In this document: in pieces, positions 36,501 through 45,336 of the stretch
How the letters are laid out: every line of letters begins with the position of its first letter
Numbering within the stretch: position 1 is the stretch's first letter
Source: Odobenus rosmarus divergens
Lineage: Eukaryota > Chordata > Mammalia > Carnivora > Odobenidae
Length of the DNA stretch: 64,000 nucleotides
Direction of reading: 5' to 3'
Assembly: GCF_000321225.1 (NCBI RefSeq)
Contig: NW_004450460.1
Coordinates: 686,792 to 750,791 of the forward strand
Position numbers and translations under genes: made by a program
The notes under the pieces: model-generated
What the model was told of the DNA's origin: nothing
The model's database searches: none
The model's input: only the letters and a program-made list of their open reading frames with translations

Positions 36501-39500
36501 GGTTTGGATGGTGCGAGTTACGGTCTGTGGAGACGGAAAAGCACCACACACTCAGGTGTGTTGTGGAAGAAGGTTGTGCATACTGAATGGGCTGCGTTTT
36601 GCCTTCTGAGGCTTCGTGTGCAGCGTGAGCAGCTTGAACTGGGCAGAGCGCCGTTGTGTGGAGATGGGGGTGCTGGACGAGGCGGGAGGGCAGCCGTGGG
36701 GACCGAGAGGAGCACAGCTCCGTGGAGTGGGCCCCGTGGCGGACCAGGCCGGCCATCCGTGGATGATCCGTGCTTCCTGCTGTGTCTGCCGCTGCTTCTT
36801 CCACGTGAGGGTGGCTGGTGGTCATGCACACATGTCAGCCGCACCTGAACCTCTGTGGGGTGCCTGCAGGCACCTTTGTACGAAACAGGGTGAGGGCAGG
36901 GAGTGCTGGCTCTGAGCTTCTCTAGGCCAGCAGCACACCTGGACTCGGAGATTTGGGGTATAGGGGCTGCTGCCAGGGAGCGTCTATCTCTCGCTGCCCC
37001 CCGGATGTCATGGAGAGCTCCACGTGGCAGTGTCCCGCCTGCCTGCCCCACTGCCCACTCTGGACTGTGCCTCCTCCTCCATGTGCAGATGGGGAGCCCC
37101 CGGAGCAGGGGGCCAGCGAGCAGGGCTGGCTCTTGTTGCCTCGCTGACTGCGCTGCACCTGCCCTGCCCCTCGCTCCTTCTTTTGGTCCCAGTTTACTGC
37201 ACAGTTGTGGTTTGTGGTAGAGGAGGCCAGGACACTTAGCTCCTCAGAGATGAGTACAAGCAAAACTGAACACACGCTATTTCATTTTCTTCTGATTCTG
37301 TGTAGTGTAGATACCATGTAGTGAGCCACATCATGGGCCCCTGTGGGGTGCAGACACTAACCCTGCATTGAGGGGTGGGCATCGCCTGCAGCAGCCCGGC
37401 TGCCATGCTGCTGGTCACCCCCGGAGCTGCGGCCAGCGCCCTGCGTCAGGTCTGGCCTGAGAGCATGTGTGGGCCCTGGTGTGTGCGTGTTTGAGTTGTG
37501 GATCAGTGCTTTCGTGGAGGGCCGAGCACCGTCCTGCTCTGTCCTGTGTGCTCACACCCTGGGTCTCTAGTGGGCACCTTTTACTGATGTTTCTACAGTA
37601 CTTTTCTACCTTAACTTTACTTTGAGTCCCTTAGAGGTTTTTCTGGCCTTTTTGTTTGTTAGATTCTTTTTCAAAGTAAATCTTTATATTTTCATTGGGT
37701 GGCTGAGGGACTCACACGCTGTCCCTTCCCCCTAGGTTCGTCTGTAAAAATAATGGTGTGCTGTTTGAAAACCAGCTGCTTCAAATTGGACTGAAGTCTG
37801 AATTCCGGCAGAATTTGGGTATGTGCTTTAATTACTTAACGGAAACCATCACTTAGAAACTACGGGCAGAAAATATTTGCAAGTCACGCATCTGGTAAGG
37901 GCTTAGTTTCCAGAACATACAGAGAAGTCCTAAATCTCAACAATAAAACAACAACCTGATTCAAAGATGGGTGGAGGACTGGAGCCGACGTCTGTCCAGG
38001 GAAGACCTACAACTGGCCAGCCAGCAGGGGAGATTCCCACGTCCCTGCTCGTCAGGGACATGCACATCAGAGCTACGGCGAGGACCCGTTTGCGGCCCTC
38101 AAGACGGCTGTTGTCCACTGATAGCAGAAACCCCGCGAGTGGGAGCACGTGCAGGGTGGACCCTCCCGCACACGCGGCGGGAATGGAAGCCGGTGCAGCA
38201 GCCGTGGAAAACGGCGTGGCGGTTCCTCAAACAACTGAAAATGGAATGACCGTGTGTTCCAGCGATTCCTCTTCTGGGTATTGACCCAGAGAGCCAAAAG
38301 CAGGGACGCGAGTGGAGGCTTGCACACCCACGTTCACAGCCGCTGACACGGGGAAGCAGCCCAAGCGCCGTCGACGGACGAGCGGATAAACGTGGTCCGT
38401 CCACACACCGGACCGTCACTCAGCCTGAACACGGAGGGACATGCGGACGCCTGCCACGGTGTGGGTGGACCTGGGGGACGTGATGCTGAGTGAGATCGGC
38501 CAGACACAGAGGGACAAATACTGCAGGATTCCCCCCACATGAGGTCCTTAGTCTCCAGATTCACAGGGAACAGAGAGTGGACGGTGGGCGCCGGGGGAGG
38601 GATGGGGTCGGTATCTCAGGGGGACAGTTTCCCTTTGGGATGGTGGAAACTTCTGGAGACGGATGGTGGGGACGGCTGCACAACAGTGTGAATGTGCTTA
38701 GTGCCCCTGAGCTGTGGGCTTAGAGACCGTGAAGATGGTACTTTTTATGTTCTGTGTATTTTACCATGACTTTTAGAAAATGCTTTTAAGTCTCTCCCCA
38801 AAGAAAACCGTCCACTGGCAATTGGGGTGCTGCTGGGGGTGCTGGTGGATGGACGACTGCCCACCTCCCTCTTGGGTGTCATCTCTGAGCCTTGTGAAGA
38901 CCAAGTTTTTTGTGTGGGAACAAGTGCACGTGTGGACAGCCAGAGAGAAATAGCGCATCGGCCCTCCAGGGATGTTTTAGGGATGTTGTGAGAATTAACA
39001 GAAACCTTCTCCAGGGTGCTCTGTACTGAGAGCGGGTGGTGCAGCATCCCTTGCCCACTGGGCCGTGACTGCTCCCCCACATTCAGGGGTGGGTGGGGTG
39101 GTGGTGCAGTTTGTCCTCATCAGAGTATTTGAAATTCACTTTCCATTCGGAGTTCAGAGGGAATAAAAATGTTCAGAAAGAGATTTATTTTGTGATGTTA
39201 AGTGATGACATTGGGGCGTCCTTGCCTCCAGCGTCCAGCTCATGATCCTCTGTGGTACCGGCTGGGGCATCGCTGTGGGTGAGGAAGGTCTGGCCAGGCC
39301 CCCCTGGAGGTGGTGGCCAGGTCCTTGGTCCCAGGTCTCAGGCAGGGCGCTGTCCCAAGAAAGGCTGCGCCTTAGATGGAGAGCTGGAGCTCCCCCAGGA
39401 GGGGGAGCCGTGACCCCATGTCTGCCCGTGGCCAGAGTTTCCGCCCTGGCCCTTCTCTGGAGTTCAGCTGATGACAGGGACTCTTGTGTTTTTCACTGTT

Positions 39501-41220
39501 AACGTTCAGGTTCAGGATGTGTATGAAACAAATTGTGTTTTCCCTTCTAGGTCGGATGTTTATATTTTATGGAAATAAGACGTCCACACAGTTCTTAAAT
39601 TTCACTCCGACACTGATCTGTTCAGATGACCTTCAGACGAATATCCTTGGTCTTGTGTCTTCTGCGTCCCCAGCAGACAGGCATTTGGGGTTTAGAGGAG
39701 GGTTTTGAGGAAGTTGTTCTTTATCATAACAGCCAGATGCTCCAGGTGCTGCGGCGCCCTTGAGCCGCTGTCTAGCATCTAGAGGGAGCTTCTGGTGGCG
39801 CGCGGGAGATTGGCACGCAGGCATCCGTTGCTGAGCCGTTTGGTTCCTTGGACTCCCTTTTGTTTGCCCTTGTTTTGTTCTGTCACGTGATGTTTAAGCC
39901 CCTCTGAGCTCTGGCCTTCTCTGGGAGTCTCCCTGAGCGAGCAGCTGCTGACAGAGCGAGCATGGGCTTGGGCCGCACGCTTGGGCCGCACTGTGCTTGT
40001 CTCCAGCGGCTGTGTCCACACTGGAGCCTGGTCCCTAATAAGTGCCAGGAATGTGGTTAGAACGTGACCAGCTGATGCCAGCTCTGGTGTCCAGATCTCT
40101 TCCTCCCAAGGATGGGCCAACCAAACAAAGTGAGGCTTGGGAACGCCCCAGTGCGTCTGACAAGGATGCTGCCTCTCCTAAAGGAGGCATGCAAAGCAGC
40201 AACCTGCTTGCCACAGGCCAGGCCTGTTTTTATTTTAAGGTAAATGTTGAACGTAGATTGTTAAAGGCAAGCGTTTCTAATCAATCATTAAAAATAACAT
40301 GTATGTAGGATCAGCTGTATTAGAGGTTCTTCCAAGATCAGCAGCATGAGCTCTGACTCACAGACCCCGTTCTAGAACGTTCTGGGGCTTGCTTGGCTTG
40401 GGCACAGTCCCCCATTGTTGACATGGCCTCCTTGACACGTGCACATCTGAGCTTGCAGACCAAGCCCGTGGACCCGACCGTGGACGGTGGTGCACAGGTG
40501 CAACAGATTGTGAACATAGAGTGTGTGTGTGACTTCACGGAGGCGCCAGTCCTCAACATCCAGTTCAGGTGAGGAGCTCATGGGCTGGTGGGCTGAATGA
40601 CCAGCCTGCTCTTGCCTGGGGCCTGGGGCTGTGGGGTCGTGCCTGCACACAGCCGTGTCCCTGGGAGGCCTTTGTCCTCGATGAGCTTCCGCTCCTTCCT
40701 TCGGAGGCTGTTGTGAGGGCTGAGGGGGTGGCCCAAGTGAGTGGCAGCACCCACTGTGTGCGCTGCAGTGTTAGGTGCATGGTGTTTGGGAAATGAGGGA
40801 GAGGCAGTGTGCGCAGGGTTGCGGGAGGCCCTGCGAGCCCGCGCTGTGTTGCTCAGGTCCTGTGCTCTCTAGCTGAGGGACGGGAACTGGGGGGCCCGCG
40901 CTGTGGGGCTGGGACCAGCTGGGTCCTGTGTGCCCCTGTGCGGGCTGTTGTGTGGATGGCACCCTAGGCCCTCCCATCCGGGGGTGCATTGTTGCCCAGT
41001 GTCCCCCGAGCGTACATGCTGCTTGGTCATTATCCTTTTTAAGACTAATTTATTTTAGAGAGAGAGGGAGAGTGGGGGGAGGGGCAGAGAGAGAATCTCA
41101 AGCAGACTCCCCGCTGAGCCAGAGCCCGACATGGGGTTCTATCCCAGGAGCCTGAGATCAGGACCTGAGTGAAATCAAGAGTCGGACTCTTAACCCACCG
41201 AGCCCCCCAGCTGCCCCGCA

Positions 41221-41251
<31 letters not shown>

Positions 41252-43274
41252 AAAGATTTTATTTATTTATTTGGCGGAGAGAGACACAGCGAGAGAGGAA
41301 ACACAAGCAGGGGGAGTGGGGGAGGGAGAAGCAGGCTTCCCGCGGAGCAGGGAGCCCGATGCGGGGCTCGACCCCAGGACCCTGGGATCACGACCTGAGC
41401 CGAAGGCAGACGCTTAACCCACTGAGCCACCCGGGCCCCCCAACTTGATTATTTTTTAAAAAAAGCTATGTTTTGTGTTGCTACTGGGTTCCTGACTGTC
41501 CTTTTTCAGTGAGTGGGAGAGAGTGTATGTGACCAACTGGCTTCTGTAGGGTGTTTGTAGGTTAAAGCTTTGGAAAAGCGTGTTTTCAAACATTAAAAAC
41601 ACAGAGAACTGAAAACTGTGTACTTTGTAGAATAGGGAAATAGGCAAATTTTTGTTGCATTCTGTAGGCAAACACTTGTTTTAGTCTCTTTTCATAGAAA
41701 AAAGAAAAATCCCATACAATTTAAACCAACTTAGAGTCGTAGGAAATGGGCTATGGGGGAAAGTGAGGAGATGTAGAAGCCCGAGGTTGGTCTGACAGGC
41801 CCAGAAGTGCCTGGCCGGAGCTGCGCCCCCCCAGACGCACACACAGAGACTGGTGCAGTGCCCGGCTCGTTGGTCCTCCTCGTCTGCCACCCTTCCAGAA
41901 CGTTCTGTTCCCCACGCCCCTCCCACCCTCCGCAGCAGCAGGCATTCCCTGTGCCCCGTTGATTTGCAAACTAGGAATTTGGTTCTGTAGTTGAGATTCA
42001 GAATTTTCGGTGGCTCATGCGCTCTGCTCACTCTGTCTCTGTTGCTCGTAGGTATGGGGGAACCTTTCAGAATGTGTCTGTTAAGCTGCCTATCACACTC
42101 AACAAATTTTTCCAGCCCACAGAAATGGCTTCTCAGGATTTCTTTCAGCGTTGGAAGCAGCTGAGCAGGTGAGTGATGGGATGTGGAGTGGGGGCAGGGC
42201 TGGGTCCTCCCACGCTGACCTGGCTCAGTGTGGTGACTGTTGGTTTTACCTCCCAGTCCCCAACAGGAAGTGCAGAACATTTTCAAAGCAAAGCATCCAA
42301 TGGACACAGAAATCACCAAAGCCAAGGTAAGGCCCGTTGATGGGTGTTCCCAGGGTTGGGACGCTGCCCGGGGCTCTGGAGGGAGGCCGGTTGTGTTGCT
42401 CTCCTTCCATCATCCCCGGTCGCACTGCCCTCTGCACCTCTCTGTGACACAGATCATTGGGTTTGGTTCTGCGCTCCTTGAAGACGTTGATCCTAATCCT
42501 GCAAATTTCGTGGGGGCTGGCATCATACACACCAAAACCACCCAGATTGGATGCTTACTGCGTTTGGAGCCAAATCTACAAGCCCAGGTCAGACTTCTTG
42601 AGGAAATAGCTATATACGCCCGAGCTGTGTTCTGGTTGTGGTGTGATGTAGGTCCTAAGTGGAGTTGTCTGAGGAGTTCTGATAGGTGTGTCCCCCTGTG
42701 TAACCTCCACTATCCTGATACATAGAACATTTTTGTCACTCCAGAAAGTTCCCTGGGGTCCACTCTCCCTCCATCTGTCTTGACCTCCTGTAGAGACCAC
42801 TACCACGGGGCTGCTGTCCGGCCGACCTGACCTTGTGCTCCAGCCCTCACCCTTGTGGTTGTGCGTGTGCACTCTTGGCTTACCTAGTCCTGTGGATGCA
42901 CACCTGGGCCCGACCAGTTTGGGGCTGTGCTGTTGAGTGGAGCCACCGCGCACCTTTGTGCGGCCGTCTGTCTTCCCTTCAGAAAGGTCCACTCCAGTGG
43001 CTCCACTCATGGGCTGCCACTGGTTACTGTCAAATTTTCTGTATTTTAGCTGCTTGAGAGTGTGTTTGCATAAGTCTTTGTGAAATGCTGGGGCTGGGTG
43101 CCTCCAGGGAAGCACTGAGCAGGAGAGCTCGAGGGGCCATCGGCTGAGGGCGCCCGAGCCTGTGTGCGGCCACTGACCTGCCGTGTTCTGTTGCAGATGT
43201 ACCGACTCACGCTGCGCACAAGTAAAGAGACCGTCTCTCAGAGGTTGTGTGAATTGCTGTCAGAACAGTTTTGA
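9456..43274 (+). CDS. AP2A2: AP2A2, AP-2 adaptor complex subunit alpha-2 (spliced gene, exons 3-22; 5' part outside window)
   Basis: Large subunit of the AP-2 heterotetramer (alpha, beta2, mu2, sigma2), which links clathrin, PtdIns(4,5)P2 membrane and cargo during endocytosis at the plasma membrane. Twenty exons join without any frame break into about 890 residues that I recognise as alpha-C adaptin; the first ~45 residues (two coding exons) are upstream. The basic patch SKKKY near the start is the family's phosphoinositide-binding site. Exons 3-13 encode the helical-solenoid trunk, exons 14-15 a Pro/Ser/Ala-rich hinge, and exons 16-22 the appendage (ear) that recruits accessory proteins. Compared with the human protein as I recall it, the only length changes are two short deletions in the hinge, each of two residues. 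It is AP2A2 rather than AP2A1 on hinge sequence and on its MUC6 neighbour. Frame intact, so presumed functional. Confidence 0.97.
11211..11404 (+). CDS. AP2A2: AP2A2 exon 4
   Basis: Acceptor acccag, donor gtatgt. Encodes [12 protein letters not shown] through EIPKILVAG, part of the trunk solenoid. It ends after two bases of a Gly codon, completed by exon 5. Confidence 0.97.
11405..14222 (+). other. AP2A2: AP2A2 intron 4
   Basis: 2.8-kb intron with gtatgt and tttcag ends. I see no exon, SINE or tandem repeat in it. Confidence 0.8.
14223..14352 (+). CDS. AP2A2: AP2A2 exon 5
   Basis: Acceptor tttcag, donor gtaaat. Encodes [13 protein letters not shown] through LLNDQHL of the trunk. Confidence 0.96.
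15086..15264 (+). mobile_element. Old carnivore SINE
   Basis: ggggcgccttcagccggttg head with the older body (ccaactcttgattttggctc) and an A-rich tail. Confidence 0.85.
16415..16474 (+). repeat. 30-bp tandem duplication in AP2A2 intron 5
   Basis: Two adjacent, almost identical 30-bp copies containing gtgggccaggacgagcccca; the block ccaggacgag recurs at 16,421 and 16,451. Confidence 0.9.
17195..17311 (-). mobile_element. Short old carnivore SINE, antisense
   Basis: Poly-T, taagattttatttttaagta, and 'gctgagccagctgggtaccc' as the reversed tRNA-like head. Confidence 0.8.
17710..17811 (+). CDS. AP2A2: AP2A2 exon 6
   Basis: Acceptor gcttcag, donor gtaagt. Exactly 34 codons, [13 protein letters not shown] through SLAVSRLSR. 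Confidence 0.97.
18611..18828 (-). mobile_element. Carnivore SINE, antisense
   Basis: T-rich start, aaagattttatttattttct, ending gactgagccacccaggcgcc. Sits at the edge of an antisense LINE-1 remnant. Confidence 0.92.
19562..19754 (-). mobile_element. Carnivore SINE, antisense
   Basis: aaagattttatttatttatt start and ccgactgagccacccaggcg end; nested in the LINE-1 remnant. Confidence 0.92.
19868..20044 (-). mobile_element. Carnivore SINE, antisense
   Basis: aaagattttatttatctgtc start, ends ctgagccccccaggcgcccc; nested in the LINE-1 remnant. Confidence 0.9.
20746..20941 (+). mobile_element. Carnivore SINE
   Basis: Sense copy with the classic head gcgcctgggtggctcagtcg. A perfect 14-bp target-site duplication aaatctttggggtg is present at 20,732-20,745 and 20,942-20,955. 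Confidence 0.93.
21923..22031 (+). CDS. AP2A2: AP2A2 exon 7
   Basis: Acceptor tcttacag, donor gtacag. Encodes [15 protein letters not shown] through LLQCYPPP. It ends with the first base of an Asp (or Glu) codon, which makes the tandem acceptor of exon 8 matter. Confidence 0.96.
22445..22632 (-). mobile_element. Carnivore SINE, antisense
   Basis: aaaggttttatttatttatt start, gactgagcctcccaggtgcc end, with the 10-bp duplication tgtagatgaa at 22,435-22,444 and 22,633-22,642. Confidence 0.92.
23596..23743 (+). CDS. AP2A2: AP2A2 exon 8 (alternative start 23593)
   Basis: Encodes [16 protein letters not shown] through ISLIIHHD; donor gtgggt. The acceptor reads cccagaag, so the exon can start at 23,596 (Asp only) or 23,593 (Glu-Asp), a one-residue NAGNAG choice. 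I chose 23,596 because it gives the shorter, 939-type protein. Confidence 0.93.
25066..25234 (+). CDS. AP2A2: AP2A2 exon 9 (followed by a GC donor)
   Basis: Acceptor gtgcag. Encodes [14 protein letters not shown] through ETVINALK. The donor is AAG followed by gcaagt: a GC donor with an otherwise perfect U1 match. No GT donor fits the frame. Confidence 0.96.
26266..26403 (+). CDS. AP2A2: AP2A2 exon 10
   Basis: Acceptor ccccag, donor gtaagt. 46 codons, [15 protein letters not shown] through YSIREEI of the trunk. Confidence 0.97.
27413..27640 (+). repeat. 38-bp minisatellite in AP2A2 intron 10
   Basis: Six copies of a ~38-bp unit (aggaagatccaagaacagat then gtgcaggggag and a G-rich end), starting at 27,413, 27,451, 27,489, 27,526, 27,564 and 27,602. 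The third copy is one base shorter; the fourth and fifth are nearly identical. Confidence 0.93.
29052..29234 (+). CDS. AP2A2: AP2A2 exon 11
   Basis: Acceptor cctgcag, donor gtatgg. 61 codons, [15 protein letters not shown] through GYAAKTVFE. Confidence 0.97.
29754..29851 (+). CDS. AP2A2: AP2A2 exon 12
   Basis: Acceptor cttacag, donor gtgaga. Encodes [15 protein letters not shown] through LIAGDPRS plus two bases of the next Ser codon. Confidence 0.97.
30255..30525 (+). repeat. 34-bp minisatellite containing repeated splice acceptors
   Basis: Eight copies of a unit of exactly 34 bp, each with ctgtctgtgccctgcag followed by ccccctg(a/c)tcc. The CAG falls at 30,271, 30,305, 30,339, 30,373, 30,407, 30,441, 30,475 and 30,509; the last is the true acceptor of AP2A2 exon 13. 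The unit therefore duplicates the intron end plus the first ~12 bases of the exon. Confidence 0.95.
30512..30743 (+). CDS. AP2A2: AP2A2 exon 13
   Basis: Donor gtaggc. Encodes [14 protein letters not shown] through TVASTDIL, the end of the trunk. Its acceptor (ccctgcag before 30,512) is the last of eight near-identical copies in a 34-bp tandem array, so the start is set by frame and homology rather than by acceptor strength. Confidence 0.95.
30845..31012 (+). CDS. AP2A2: AP2A2 exon 14 (trunk to hinge)
   Basis: Acceptor tctccag, donor gtgggt. 56 codons, starting [16 protein letters not shown], with a LKKKKGP basic stretch, ending in the Pro/Ala-rich hinge (PEPAPASAA). Two residues shorter than human at the exon end. 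Confidence 0.95.
33738..33949 (-). mobile_element. Carnivore SINE, antisense
   Basis: Ends ctgactgagccacccaggca; body diverged (agagcctgacatggggctcc). First of a three-SINE cluster. Confidence 0.88.
33980..34168 (+). mobile_element. Carnivore SINE
   Basis: Begins gggggcgcctgggtggctca and ends ctcaaatagtaaaatcttaa; second of the cluster. Confidence 0.92.
34178..34366 (+). mobile_element. Carnivore SINE with (CAAA)n tail
   Basis: Begins ggggcatctgggtggctcag; ends ctttcaaataaataaagaaa then a caaacaaacaaacaaac tail. Third of the cluster. Confidence 0.9.
35746..35906 (+). CDS. AP2A2: AP2A2 exon 15 (hinge)
   Basis: Acceptor ttttccag, donor gtagtc. Encodes [15 protein letters not shown], a run of Pro and Ser, then [13 protein letters not shown] to EDNFAR. 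Low-complexity flexible hinge between trunk and ear; lacks two residues (Ser-Gly) relative to the human form I recall. Confidence 0.95.
35907..37735 (+). other. AP2A2: AP2A2 intron 15
   Basis: 1.8-kb intron, gtagtc to ccctag, pyrimidine-rich in its first 400 bases. No exon or repeat recognised. Confidence 0.75.
37736..37818 (+). CDS. AP2A2: AP2A2 exon 16 (start of appendage)
   Basis: Acceptor ccctag, donor gtatgt. Encodes [15 protein letters not shown] through EFRQNL, the first strands of the appendage immunoglobulin-like subdomain. Confidence 0.96.
37862..38785 (+). mobile_element. LINE-1 3' fragment (ORF2 end and 3' UTR), unusually GC-rich
   Basis: Sense fragment in AP2A2 intron 16. It starts like the ORF2 end (gaaaatatttgcaagtcacg, cagggacatgcacatcagag), continues with cctcttctgggtattgaccc and gagtgagatcggccagacac, and ends tgtgtattttaccatgactt, all ordered as in ancient LINE-1. 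Many A/T positions of the usual element are G/C here. Confidence 0.8.
39551..39640 (+). CDS. AP2A2: AP2A2 exon 17 (followed by U12 AT-AC intron)
   Basis: Acceptor cttctag. Encodes [15 protein letters not shown] through ICSDDLQT and the first base of an Asn codon. The next bases are atatcctt, the U12-type 5' splice site; reading on through the intron gives a non-adaptin sequence. Confidence 0.95.
39641..40444 (+). other. AP2A2: AP2A2 intron 17, U12-type AT-AC intron
   Basis: Starts atatcctt (the minor-spliceosome 5' consensus) and ends gcac. A tccttgac branch-point motif lies at 40,429-40,436, its A about 9 nt before the intron end, as U12 introns require. No GT-AG pair restores the adaptin frame. 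Such introns are removed by the U11/U12 spliceosome and are often spliced slowly. Confidence 0.9.
40445..40568 (+). CDS. AP2A2: AP2A2 exon 18
   Basis: Begins after gcac, an AC acceptor, with 'at' completing the Asn codon. Encodes [15 protein letters not shown] through APVLNIQFR. Donor gtgagg. The frame matches the human [12 protein letters not shown] segment only if the AC acceptor is used. Confidence 0.94.
41036..41217 (-). mobile_element. Carnivore SINE, antisense
   Basis: Starts taagactaatttattttaga, ends accgagccccccagctgccc; diverged copy in AP2A2 intron 18. Confidence 0.85.
41221..41441 (-). mobile_element. Carnivore SINE, antisense
   Basis: Follows directly on the previous SINE; aaagattttatttatttatt start and actgagccacccgggccccc end. 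Confidence 0.9.
42052..42168 (+). CDS. AP2A2: AP2A2 exon 19
   Basis: Acceptor ctcgtag, donor gtgagt. Encodes [15 protein letters not shown] through FFQRWKQLS. The Phe and Trp in DFFQRW correspond to the appendage platform pocket that binds DPF/FxDxF-type accessory motifs (family knowledge). Confidence 0.96.
42257..42326 (+). CDS. AP2A2: AP2A2 exon 20
   Basis: Acceptor tcccag, donor gtaagg. Encodes [18 protein letters not shown] to ITKAK of the appendage platform subdomain. Confidence 0.96.
42453..42587 (+). CDS. AP2A2: AP2A2 exon 21
   Basis: Acceptor gacacag, donor gtcaga. 45 codons, [15 protein letters not shown] through RLEPNLQAQ. Confidence 0.96.
43197..43274 (+). CDS. AP2A2: AP2A2 exon 22, last coding exon
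   Basis: Acceptor gttgcag. Encodes [16 protein letters not shown] to CELLSEQF, then TGA at 43,272-43,274. The 3' UTR is short. Confidence 0.97.
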   Translation: MYRLTLRTSKETVSQRLCELLSEQF

Positions 43275-43348
43275 TCAACGAGGATGGAGGATCAGGCTCC
43301 TGTGTGTTGCATTTTTCTTCATCTCTGTCATTTGTCTTCATTGCTGCA

Positions 43349-43354
43349 AATAAA
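43349..43354 (+). terminator. AP2A2: AP2A2 polyadenylation signal
   Basis: AATAAA 75 bp after the AP2A2 stop codon, with cleavage expected near 43,370. This implies a very short 3' UTR (~95 nt) if it is the main site. Confidence 0.8.
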
Positions 43355-43374
43355 CAGCCCTGTCTACAGGCGTC

Positions 43375-44716
43375 TCTCAGCCTTGCTTCTCCAAACCGGA
43401 TCCCTTTTGGGTCGGGATGAGGATACCAGTGTGTGTTTAAGAATGAGAGGCTGAGCCTGCACTGCAGTCGGGTCAGAAGAAGGGAGTGTGGGCCCCGGGT
43501 CAGTGTTCACAGAGGTCAGGACAGTTCTGTGCGTGATCTCCCAAGTAAAGGGAAATGACAAGTTTGATTGAAAAGGCAGATTTTTTGAAATGGTACCAAA
43601 ACGCTTCTGCTCTGTTGCTGATAGTTCATCTCTGATTCTCTGAGAGAAGCAGGAGCAGCTTGTCTGTAGTGGGTGAGATCTTCACTAGGCCATTTGGCTC
43701 CTGTGGTTGGGTGACGCCAGGTGCAGGAGATGTGTGACAAGGCCCATGGGCTGGTGCAGTGTGTCCGTGTGCGGCCTGGGTGCCATCCGCAGGGCCCTGG
43801 GTGCAGGAGCACTGTGCACGTTGGCTTGCTGCAGCGTCCACTGGAGGAGTCTCGGGGGCACGGTTTGAAATTCGGAAGTTGAAAACGTTGTTTTTCATGA
43901 CTACCAGAAAGACCGTGTATATTGACTGGGTTGAATTCTGTATTCCTTTTCCCTGCACTGTGGTGTTAACGGGATATAGGTAGTGCTGAGCGTCTGAGTG
44001 TCTGAGGCCTTGGGTTTATGGCACGGTGGCGGGGGGTTGCTGCTGGCTCTCGAGGCTGGGTGGCCAGTCTCACTCATCTTTGGGCTTCCAAGAAGTGCGC
44101 CATAACCGTAGTCACCTTGGACTGGTTCCTGTTTTTGACCAGAGGGTTAAGTGTGGGCGGCAAAGCAGATTCTGGAAGGGGCGTGTGGGACCTTGTGTGG
44201 GTAGAGGACGGGCTCTGTGTGTGGTCAGGGAGCCGAGAGCCATGCCGAGGGTGAGCTGGAGCCCAGCCTCCGCGTGCTATTCTTGGCCTCGGCTCTCATG
44301 TGCCGTCACTGTGAGCTGCTTGCCAGGCCGCCCGTCTGCACCCAGAGGTGGCCGGGGCAGGAGCAGAGCTGAGCCAGGGCCTCTGTTCTGTCGGTGGGTG
44401 GCCCCAGAGAGAGCCAGGGTCCACTCTGGGTTCCCCTGGCTTATCAGCAGGAATTGGGTTCCTCAGAGGCATGCCATGGGGGAGCCCTGTGGGGTGGCCA
44501 GGGGCACAGGCAGCCCTTTGCTGCAGCGTGGGTCTCGGGGAGGTAACTGGAGGAAGTCACAGTCTGGATGCTGGTGCCACTGAAGAGGCCCGCACTCAGG
44601 GTCCTGTACCTATCACTCTGTGGGTGTGGGTTTGGGGGCTCACAAATGCCCCAGGTGTGTGGGAGACAACACAGGCAGAGTTCACGGGCCAGCCTCTGTG
44701 TGTTGAGCAATGCTGG
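43375..44716. other. AP2A2-MUC6 intergenic region
   Basis: Tail-to-tail gap between the AP2A2 poly(A) site and the MUC6 3' end. No SINE, exon or conserved RNA recognised. Confidence 0.7.
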
Positions 44717-44722
44717 TTTATT
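44717..44722 (-). terminator. MUC6: MUC6 distal polyadenylation signal (candidate)
   Basis: Second minus-strand AATAAA 615 bp past the stop codon; would give a 3' UTR of about 640 nt. Cannot be ranked against the proximal signal from sequence alone. Confidence 0.45.
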
Positions 44723-45118
44723 TGTTGTCTGTACCCATTGGGTTTGTCGTGCGTGGCACATGTGATGCTCCTCCCCAGGGTGAGCTTGGTTGGTGGGCAG
44801 GTGCTGATGCTGGCTGGCACCTGCGTGCCCCCTCCCTCCCTTCTCCAGCTGTGGGGTCCTCTCCTCGCTGCTCTCCTTGCTGCTGCCCTGTACCTCTTCC
44901 CCACCTGTCCCTGCTTAGGTGTCCTGCACCTCATGGGACCTGTATCCCCTTTTCTCAGGCCTCCCTCTAGAGTGGCCTTTCTCACTGCCCCTACCGAGGT
45001 ACCTGCTGCTCAGGCTGTTTCTGGGGCCCAGTTCTGGGAGGGATGGGCGGCCACCTTCAAAGTTTGGGAGGCTACGTGGACAGGTATGCCCTGTATGGTA
45101 TGGTAGGGGGGCCACCAG

Positions 45119-45124
45119 TTTATT
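45119..45124 (-). terminator. MUC6: MUC6 proximal polyadenylation signal (candidate)
   Basis: AATAAA on the minus strand 213 bp past the stop codon, giving a 3' UTR of about 235 nt. Confidence 0.6.
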
Positions 45125-45336
45125 CCAGCCTGCTGGGCTTGGTCAGGGTCTGCATTCCCTGCCTGGCAACCCCCTTTCCTTCAGGTGCCCTGGTAAGCCA
45201 CGTGCGAGGGGTCTTTGAGGCTGTGCCTTGTGGAAGGAGAGGGGCTGCCAGGCACACAGCAAGCCAGTGTTGGGAGGAGTGGTGGGGGTACTGTTGGGAA
45301 CGGTGCTTTGTCCTCACACCTGGGGGGCTGTGTCCC

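Noticed and set aside
36031..36831. 266-codon minus-strand open frame in AP2A2 intron 15
   Set aside because: Low-complexity, His/Pro/Ser-rich, no recognisable domain and no promoter or poly(A) context; chance frame in GC-rich DNA.
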